From the NCBI GenBank assembly GCA_964057225.1, contig OZ059894.1:6541131-6605130 (forward strand): a stretch of DNA of 64,000 bases, given 5' to 3'. Source of the stretch: Auanema rhodensis. Its lineage: Eukaryota; Nematoda; Chromadorea; Rhabditida; Rhabditidae. Both the position numbers and the translations under genes were made by a program. Under the pieces are notes generated by a model, which was given only the letters and a program-made list of their open reading frames with translations, searched no databases and was not told where the DNA came from. Below are positions 52,939 to 62,000 of the stretch, one piece after another (position 1 is the first letter of the stretch; each line of letters opens with the position of its first letter).

Positions 52939-53009
52939 TCCGTTGTGGTCTAGTGGTTAGGATTTATGGCTCTCACCCATAAGGCCGGGGTTCGATTCCC
53001 CGCAACGGA
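52939..53009 (+). tRNA. tRNA-Glu(CTC) R107
   Basis: Exact consensus; the following spacer lacks 11 bp (gttttaagtttttaaatg), so the T4 and T5 runs are brought close together. Next copy 261 bp on. Confidence 0.94.
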
Positions 53010-53199
53010 ATACGTTTTAAGTTTTTAAATGATCAAGCTACTTCTGAAGTTCCATAACTTAATCATACCTTGATTCTTAGGGAACAACAATACTCCACGT
53101 TTTCAAGCGCATTTTGAATGATCCACGAATTGAATTTCATTGGTCATCATGTAAACGCAATGACTGATTATTAAAGGTTCAAGTTATGTCGATATCATA

Positions 53200-53270
53200 T
53201 CCGTTGTGGTCTAGTGGTTAGGATTTATGGCTCTCACCCATAAGGCCGGGGTTCGATTCCCCGCAACGGA
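53200..53270 (+). tRNA. tRNA-Glu(CTC) R108
   Basis: Exact consensus; next copy 272 bp on. Confidence 0.94.
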
Positions 53271-53471
53271 ACACGTTTTACGCTTTCTTCAAGTTTTTAA
53301 ATGCTCAAGCTACTTCTGAAGTTCCATAACTTAATCATACCTTGATTCTTAGGCAACAACAATACTCCACGTTTTCAAGCGCATTTTGAATGATCCACGA
53401 ATTGAATTTCATTGGTCATCATGTAAACGCAATGACTGATTATTAAAGGTTCAAGTTATGTCGATATCATA

Positions 53472-53542
53472 TCCGTTGTGGTCTAGTGGTTAGGATTTAT
53501 GGCTCTCACCCATAAGGCCGGGGTTCGATTCCCCGCAACGGA
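53472..53542 (+). tRNA. tRNA-Glu(CTC) R109
   Basis: Exact consensus; next copy 272 bp on. Confidence 0.94.
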
Positions 53543-53743
53543 ATACGTTTTACGCTTTCTTCAAGTTTTTAAATGCTCAAGCTACTTCTGAAGTTCCATA
53601 ACTTAATCATACCTTGATTCTTAGGCAACAACAATACTCCACGTTTTCAAGCGCATTTTGAATGATCCACGAATTGAATTTCATTGGTCATTATGTAAAC
53701 GCAATGACTGATTATGAAAGGTTCAAGTTATGTCGATATCATA

Positions 53744-53814
53744 TCCGTTGTGGTCTAGTGGTTAGGATTTATGGCTCTCACCCATAAGGCCGGGGTTCGA
53801 TTCCCCGCAACGGA
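53744..53814 (+). tRNA. tRNA-Glu(CTC) R110
   Basis: Exact consensus; next copy 272 bp on. Confidence 0.94.
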
Positions 53815-54015
53815 ATACGTTTTACGCTTTCTTCAAGTTTTTAAATGCTCAAGCTACTTCTGAAGTTTCATAACTTAATCATACCTTGATTCTTAGGCAA
53901 CAACAATACTCCACGTTTTCAAGCGCATTTTGAATGATCCACGAATTGAATTTCATTGGTCATTATGTAAACGCAATGACTGATTATTAAAGGTTCAAGT
54001 TATGTCGATATCATA

Positions 54016-54086
54016 TCCGTTGTGGTCTAGTGGTTAGGATTTATGGCTCTCACCCATAAGGCCGGGGTTCGATTCCCCGCAACGGA
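54016..54086 (+). tRNA. tRNA-Glu(CTC) R111
   Basis: Exact consensus; next copy 272 bp on. Confidence 0.94.
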
Positions 54087-54287
54087 ATACGTTTTACGCT
54101 TTCTTCAAGTTTTTAAATGCTCAAGCTACTTCTGAAGTTCCATAACTTAATCATAGATTGATTCTTAGGCAACAACAATACTCCACGTTTTCAAGCGCAT
54201 TTTGAATGATCCACGAATTGAATTTCATTGGTCATCATGTAAACGCAATGACTGATTATTAAAGGTTGAAGTTATGTCGATATCATA

Positions 54288-54358
54288 TCCGTTGTGGTCT
54301 AGTGGTTAGGATTTATGGCTCTCACCCATAAGGCCGGGGTTCGATTCCCCGCAACGGA
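54288..54358 (+). tRNA. tRNA-Glu(CTC) R112
   Basis: Exact consensus; next copy 272 bp on. Confidence 0.94.
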
Positions 54359-54559
54359 ATACGTTTTACGCTTTCTTCAAGTTTTTAAATGCTCAAGCTA
54401 CTTCTGAAGTTCCATAACTTAATCATACCTTGATTCTTAGGCAACAACAATACTCCACGTTTTCAAGCGCATTTTGAATGATCCACGAATTGAATTTCAT
54501 TGGTCATCATGTAAACGCAATGACTGATTATTAAAGGTTCAAGATATGTCGATATCATA

Positions 54560-54630
54560 TCCGTTGTGGTCTAGTGGTTAGGATTTATGGCTCTCACCCA
54601 TAAGGCCGGGGTTCGATTCCCCGCAACGGA
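54560..54630 (+). tRNA. tRNA-Glu(CTC) R113
   Basis: Exact consensus; next copy 272 bp on. Confidence 0.94.
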
Positions 54631-54831
54631 ATACGTTTTACGCTTTCTTCAAGTTTTTAAATGCTCAAGCTACTTCTGAAGTTCCATAACTTAATCATAG
54701 ATTGATTCTTAGGCAACAACAATACTCCACGTTTTCAAGCGCATTTTGAATGATCCACGAATTGAATTTCATTGGTCATCATGTAAACGCAATGACTGAT
54801 TATTAAAGGTTCAAGATATGTCGATATCATA

Positions 54832-54902
54832 TCCGTTGTGGTCTAGTGGTTAGGATTTATGGCTCTCACCCATAAGGCCGGGGTTCGATTCCCCGCAACG
54901 GA
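54832..54902 (+). tRNA. tRNA-Glu(CTC) R114
   Basis: Exact consensus; last copy. Its downstream spacer is cut by the retroelement 104 bp past the gene. Confidence 0.94.
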
Positions 54903-55006
54903 ATACGTTTTACGCTTTCTTCAAGTTTTTAAATGCTCAAGCTACTTCTGAAGTTCCATAACTTAATCATAGATTGATTCTTAGGCAACAACAATACTCC
55001 ACGTTT

Positions 55007-55922
55007 CGTTCCATTATGCTCCTACGTATATTGAACAGACCATTGTAGTCTGCTCAACTACGCGTATAGTATTCCATAAGTGTAGCGGTATGGAAACAGA
55101 GCATAAGGATTACATAAGATAAGGAAATATATAGGTTTATTATACACAATACAATATCATTACAATACATTAACACAAGGATAAAGTAAACTACATTTAC
55201 AAGACAAAGACTAATATATAAGATTAACTAAGTTAGATGCAAACCGTCCATGGGCTTGCAAAGGGGCGAACTCCCGAATAGGGGCATGAGGGAAGGCGGT
55301 GCCATTCCTCATTCCTCTAGTCGGTCTGGCTCTAACCCTGCAGTTACATATATAGAGTCTCCGAATGGAACGTGCCCTTTTTCAAAGATTGTCGCGACCT
55401 CGCGATATTTTAAACAAAAATTTGGGCTTATATGTAACTGAGTTTTAGAGTTCAATTGTTTTAGCTTCACAATAACTATAGTATGATAGAGTTTTAGTTA
55501 GTATACAAACAAAATTACAATAATTTATAAGAAGGGTTCAATATAATATGAAGGGACGATGAATTAGAATATTATTAATTTCATAAATTAATTATCTTAA
55601 TATTCAAGCATTTCCTAATAGAGATTGTAGAATAAAGGGGCTAGTAATGAATGGGAATATGTTATTATTTTGACTAATGGTCTCAAGAAGTACTCATTTC
55701 TAAATTGAACCGAGATTATGATTTAATAATGTGTCTCCATATGTCTCCCAGAGTGAATCCTTGATTACTAATGGAGACTACCACTTAAGATGAAATTGTG
55801 GTTGATACGCCTACCAGTGTTCATCTCATCTTATTTGGAGAGGCACATGGAGCTCGGATGGTTGTCAAAATGTCCTCTAGTCCGCATAGGATTACGGTAA
55901 CTTGGAACCATTAGTCATAACA
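55007..55922 (-). repeat. 3' LTR region of the Ty3/gypsy-like element, right copy
   Basis: About 916 bp, almost the same as 19,940-20,854 in reverse. Holds the TATA-like and aataaa signals at equivalent places. A 63-codon frame at 55,250-55,441 is preserved in both copies but is explained by their overall similarity; it shows no domain. Confidence 0.6.
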
Positions 55923-56076
55923 TCTCCTCGTTTAGAATTTGCCTTATTTTTCCTTTCTCAATCTCTATTAAATGCTATTTTTATTTTGAATGTTATTTAG
56001 CATTAATTTTTTTTTTTTTTTTTAATTCATCGTTATTTTGTTACAATAATTTAAATAACGTAGCATTATCTTGTTG
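55923..56076 (-). other. 3' UTR and purine tract of the right retroelement
   Basis: Non-coding stretch between the polyprotein stop and the 3' LTR region, with a T-run (A-run on the element strand) near 56,010-56,022 and the purine tract next to the LTR start. Confidence 0.6.
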
Positions 56077-59000
56077 TTATTCTTCTTCATTCCTCGGAAG
56101 CCATATTTCGTCTTCATTTTCATCTTCTGGCTCTGTATCTATGCTATCCTTGTTGTTCCTGTTGATCACTTCTATTATTTCGATGTCGCTATCTTCTTCT
56201 GCTTGACTTTCTCGAAACCTTGCGCGAGTGTTGTAAGAGATGTTTTGTGAAGCAGGAGAGAAGATTTTCAAGTTATCTTTGTGGATATCTTGTAGTTTTC
56301 CTGATGAATTTCTGATTTGAACTTTTGATCCTTCTACGTTGATGACTTCGCATGGTCCATCATAGCTTTTCCGAAGCTTTTGGCCGATTTGGTGTGATTT
56401 TATAGTCGTCATCACCATGTCGCCCGGTTGAATGTCTCTATGGTGTGCTCTTTGCGTTCTATCTTTCTTCTTTTTCGCATTTTCTTGATTTTTAGCTATG
56501 CGGTTCTTTATTATTTCGTCTCTCTTGTCCATATCTGGTCTTCTTTGGAGTAATTCTTCAGAAATTTCTTGAATTTTGGTGATCGTTTCTGGTAATTCAG
56601 CGTCCATTGACATTCTGCATTCTTTACCGAATAATGCAATGTATGGCGCAATCCCTGTAGTCGCGTGCTGAATATTGTTAATAGCAAAAGTGATTTTTGG
56701 TAATACAGTATCCCAGTCACTAAGGTCCTCTTTTAAGTAGTGGGTTAATCCTTCTTCGAGGGTTCGGTGAAGTCTTTCCACTTGTCCATTTGAGTTCTTT
56801 TGGTGTGGTAGTGTTGGTTCATGTTTGATTCCAAGTTTAGTACACATTTCTTCGAACTTTTTAGATACAAAGTTTGAACCTCTATCGGTGATCAAGCGAT
56901 GGGGTGGTCCAAAAATGTAAACGAAATGTCTTAGAAATCGATCAATTGTGATTTCCGTTGTTATTTGTGGTACAGCAATTGTTGTTGACCATTTTGTAAA
57001 TGCGTCTTGCATGGTAATGACGTAGGTACAGTTTCTTTTTGAAGGGGGAAATGGTCCCATTACGTCCATGTGGACTCGTTCAAATGGCTTGCTTGGTATC
57101 TCAAAATGACCTATTGGTTGTACCGTCATGGAATGTGGATCTTTTTTTCTTTGAGCACATTTAATGCAGTTCTTGATGAATATAGTAATGTCGTTCTGCA
57201 TATTTGTCCAATAGAATCTTCTTAGAATTGCTTCTTTTGTTTTAATAATTCCTTGATGTGCTGCAATTGTAGGATCCTCATGAAAAACTTTGATTATTTC
57301 CTCAATTATGGGGTGTTCTTGTGGTATTACGATAGCGGGTTGTGGCTTTTTGTCTGTTGGTTTTGTATAGAGCAAGTCATTTATGACACAATATCTGTCA
57401 TTAGCTGTCATGTTCTTTTGTGCTCTATATTCAATCTCCGCTATCGTCCGTTTAATCCAAGGGGTGCTTAGTTGAATTTCCTTTATTGTTGGTGTATTTA
57501 TGGCGTTAATGTGAATTTCTTCCATTTTCTTCTTCTTTGTTTCCGGCTTAGCATCGTTAGCTTCTTCACCTATATATCGAGATAGAGCATCGCATACTTT
57601 ATTTAATTGGCCTGCGCGATATTTTATTTCAATATCATATTCTTGGATGACCAGCTGGAACTTCGCAAGACGACCAAATAAGTCTCTGCGTGTCATTAAG
57701 CTGGTAAGAGGTCGATGGTCCGTAATACATATAGTATGAGTTCCAAGAATGTATGTACGGAATTGATTTAATGCATATACAAGGCCTAATGCTTCTATCT
57801 CGATTGGTGCGTAGTTACGTTCGGCTTTAACTAGTTTTCTGCTTGCAAATGCGATAGGGTGTAGATTTTTCAGAGGTTGTTTTGGATCTTCCGGTTGTAA
57901 TAATACAGCACCTATGGCGATGTTACTACCGTCGCTTTCAACTATAAACAAGCGGTCCGATTTAGGTGGGCTTAAAACGGGTGCCTGTATTAAACTTCTT
58001 TTAAGGAGGTCTAAAGCTTCTTGATGTTTGTTTTCCCATTTGAATTCAGTATCTGCCTTTGTCAGATCGTATAAAGGGCTTGCGATACGTGCAAAATCTT
58101 TCATGAATTTGCGAAAGAATCCAACCATTCCCAAGAATGCTCGTACACCTGTTGCATTCTTTGGTGCCGGATAATCTTGTATGGCGGCGACTTTTTGAGG
58201 GTCAGGTTTTATACCTTGACGTCCTACAATAAGTCCTAGAAATTTCACTTCTGGTTGAGCAAAAGCGCATTTCTTAAGCTTTATCTTCATTCCCAATTCT
58301 TCTACTGCTTGCAGTAAATCATCGATATCTTTGAGATGTTGTTCTCTTGTATCAGATATAACTAATAGATCGTCCAAATAAACAAATAGTTTACAAGAAC
58401 ATTTACTTTGCAAATACCTTACTGCTGTTTGAAAGGTATGAGGGGCTCCACAAAGGCCCATCGGCATCCGTTTGTACTGGTATGTGCCGGATGTGGTCGT
58501 AAATGCTGTTAGTGGTCGATCTGATTTTCTCAAGGATATTTGAAAAAATCCTGACACTAAATCGAAGTTTGAGAAAAATTGGGCGCCTGCTGCCAAATCA
58601 ACTATGTCAGAAATGCTTGGAATGACATAAGTTTGCTTGCGTGTGACATTATTTAAAGCTCGAAAATCTGTCACAAACCTATACGTGTCATCTTTCTTCT
58701 TAACTAGTACTACAGGGCTATTAAATAGAGATGTAGAAGGCTCTATTATGCCTTGCTCAAGCATTTCTTTGACTTGTTTTTCAATTTCTTCCTGTTTTCC
58801 TAAGGGAATACGTGTTATTCTCGGCTTTGGCATATCCATATCTGTTCTCAATGGTATGGTATGCTCTATAGGACCTTTAAATAAGCCTATTTTCCTGTCC
58901 TCGTTAAGAAATGCCTCACGATGGCTTTCAATTATTTTTGTAAGCTCATGTTTTTCTTCTTTCGTGAGATCAGCATTCTCTAGATCAAGATCTTTTATGA

Positions 59001-62000
59001 AGTCTCTTGGAAAATATGGTAGTTTACTCTCCCAATCGGCCTCTGGCGGAACATATGGTAGAATTGGCTTATGCTTAAAGGGTTCACAAGCCGGAATTTC
59101 TCCAATTATTGCCTGTCCGATGACTGAATTAGCTTCCATAGCTATTGTTTCATCGGTATTGTTACGGAACATAACATATACTCCACTGGTATCACGAAAC
59201 GCAGTTGGATATAATGATTTTAATGCGCTTCCACTATCCCCTAAGACAACCACTTCGTTAGATTCTAGTGGTTTATCTGTCTTTATTGGGATAGGTGCCT
59301 CTTCATCAGGCTTTAATGTTTTTGTTCTTAAATTAATGATATTCACAGTTATCTCCGTATGCTTAATAGATTCGTTTCCTATTAATGGGATGGCATTGTT
59401 TCCAATCTCCAACCTCTTCTTGGATGGTTTAAGGCTGACGTCGATGTTTTCGCTGTCAAGCGCTTTCATGAAATCTAGTCCAATTAAAGCGGGAGCAGGA
59501 CAGTCATGATCGTTTGAGACCAAAAAGGTGTGTTCGATCTCGTAACCGGCAATTTCAATTACAAGATTTATCTTTCCATAAAATGTGAAAGTGGACTTGT
59601 TGGCTGCCATCGCTACTAAATGTCTCTTCTTGACATTTTCGGCCATGTTCAGATATTTGAGGGTGGAGAGCCTAACATATGACACTGATGAGCCTGAATC
59701 CCATAAAGCTAAAATCAGTTTATCTTCAACTGATATATATATTAATGGTAACTTTGTTTCCGCTGATACAATAGAAGCAACAAATGGTATTGCGATTGGA
59801 ATAAATGTTACTAAAGCAGGATAGTATTGCTTCATGATGTTATCTGGCATCTGTTGGTCTGGGCGGCTTACAAGTTCCAATGTTTCTTCATAGCTTGGGG
59901 GCTCATTATCTATTTCGTGGACATGCATTACGGTTAGTGGAGTGGCTCTGAAGAACCAAAATTTAGCAACAACGAAAAGAATTATTAATACTGCGGCAAT
60001 CGTAACCATTGATCCTATGAAGATGAGTGTTCTCTCAATTGATCCTATTAGAAATTGCTTTACGCTAGTCCAGGCGGAAGTTGTGAACTCAGCTGCTTTA
60101 GAGATATAGTCACTGCCCTTTTTCAAAAGATTAAAGGCGGACGTAATTTTTGGATCGTTGTGAATAGTATGTAAAACATGGTTCTGTCGTATGGATGCTA
60201 AACTTGCTCCATATGCAATAGCTGTTGACATTGAGTAAACTCTCAATGATAAATTGGTGTATAAGTTAGCGCCTGTGAACTTTAAAGGTGTTAATTGGTG
60301 GTATTGCGCTTTATCAAAGAGTGATATTGGTTTTACTTCAACCGATCCATTTATATTTATCCATTCTCCATTTTGATAGTATACATCTGTGGGTACATGT
60401 TCGCAATCTATCTCTTTTCCATGTGTTAATAAGTCTCTTGATCCTGGAGCAGCAAAATATAATCTCTCATCTTCTGTTATTACTGGTGTTTCCAAATAGC
60501 ATGTATCATTGATCTTATGATTATGATAAACAGCTTTAGGTTGAAGAGGTAGGCATATATGAACATGAACTATATCGCTGCCTACGAAACGGGCTGCAAT
60601 ATCCTCTCTTCCTAAAATAGTCCTCATTGCTATTGTAGGTTCTATGTGTAAAATAGAACGCCATAGCTCGAGGTATCTATTTTGAATCTCACATATGGAT
60701 TCATAAGATTCCATGAAATGTTTCTGTAGCTCTTCTTGTATGAGTGTTGTTGTATATTGTAGATGATCTTGAGCTATTCTGCGAGATACGTTGAGGTTGA
60801 ATTGTATTTCGTTGTTCACTTTTGACGCTGTATACGTTGCCTGAGCCTGAATTTCTCTGGTTTCTACGGGTGGAGATGATGTTCTTTGTTTCCTTAAGAT
60901 TCGTGACGCCGTGTCAGTGACTGTTGCTAATGTTGTTGGCGAGAGAGTCGTAGTTATCGCGGCTGTTGTCGTCTCAACTGTGGTTGTCGTCGGAATCCGA
61001 GTCGTATGGCTTTTAGTTGTCTCCTGAACTAGTGAAGCGGGTTTGTCCGTTGTTGTCGTTAATGACAGTCTTCTAGTCAGATAAGGCGGTGTTTCAATAT
61101 CCTCTAACAGTGGTAAAAATGTTTTTATAAGTAGCTGGCGTGTATCTGCGCTTGGGTTTTGAATGCGAGGGTGGGGCCCTATCGATATACCGTAGTTAGA
61201 ATCTTTATCTCGATATAATTTGTTGGTATCTGGCACATTGATTGTTAATTGTCGGAACTTTTCATCATCTACGGCTGCTGCTGTTTTATTTGGCCTTATT
61301 ACTCGCAATGTCATCAAGTTATGGTATAAGTAAAGAGTGTTTCTAAGTACTATACGCTCATCAGCATTGTCAGTTGTTAGAGTTGGTCGGATCGGCGGCA
61401 TGTTCACAAAGGATTTTAAAACCTCTTGCCTTGATGGTACCGACAGATTGTTTTCAAATATTACCGGTGTATAAGCTAACTCCATCGCTATGCTTTCGGC
61501 TCTTTCACGGTAGGATCCGTCTTTTTCTAGCAGTTTTTCGTCAAATTCGTGTGCTGTTAATCTGTCACCTATCTGTTCTAATAATTGTTGTGAGGTTAAA
61601 TACCGTATAGCGCCGCGAGTGGTTGCTGCCAGTTCCTTTTGCGCAAGAAAATAAAGTATTGCTTCCTCAGGGTCGTGTATTTCGTATGTTTGAAGGAAAC
61701 GTTGTATGGATTTATCAGATACGGGACTTCTTAAGAAGAAATAAAACTTCTCGGGATGTGCTGAAACCCAGTCAATAATTGAATATGAAGGGTTGACAGC
61801 TCGTCTGGCCTTTATAAGCGGTATTATCTGATAAATACCAGGATTACTCATCACCGGTCGTAAGAAAGGATAAGGACAAATATTTAATATTAAAGTTTCA
61901 AAATCTTCCTGTTTTTGTATCCACTCCTTGTTTAATTCAACCGTGCATTCCGCAATTGCTCTTTTATCTCTTTTCGCCGGAAGTTTCTTATATTCTCTCT

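Larger units (their letters stand above)
23921..55006 (+). repeat. Right tRNA-Glu(CTC) tandem array, 114 full units
   Basis: Head-to-tail 271- or 272-bp units with the right spacer family; the one-base difference is cttagcaac against cttaggcaac. One unit (53,010-53,199 spacer) has an 11-bp deletion, giving 261 bp. A T4 run follows each gene at about +6 to +9 and a T5 run further on. Spacers carry recurring local variants (agattgatt or accttgatt; gctttc, gctgtc or gctgcc; attattaaagg or attatgaaagg). The array ends in mid-spacer at a retroelement. Confidence 0.97.

Noticed and set aside
1..55006. CRISPR-like alternation of constant 71-bp blocks and 200-bp spacers
   Set aside because: The constant block is a tRNA gene and the spacers are themselves near-identical repeats, not unique inserts.
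1..55006. tRNA-derived SINE amplification
   Set aside because: Units are head-to-tail with constant spacing, have no A-rich tail or target duplications, and the tRNA part folds fully with its own terminator.
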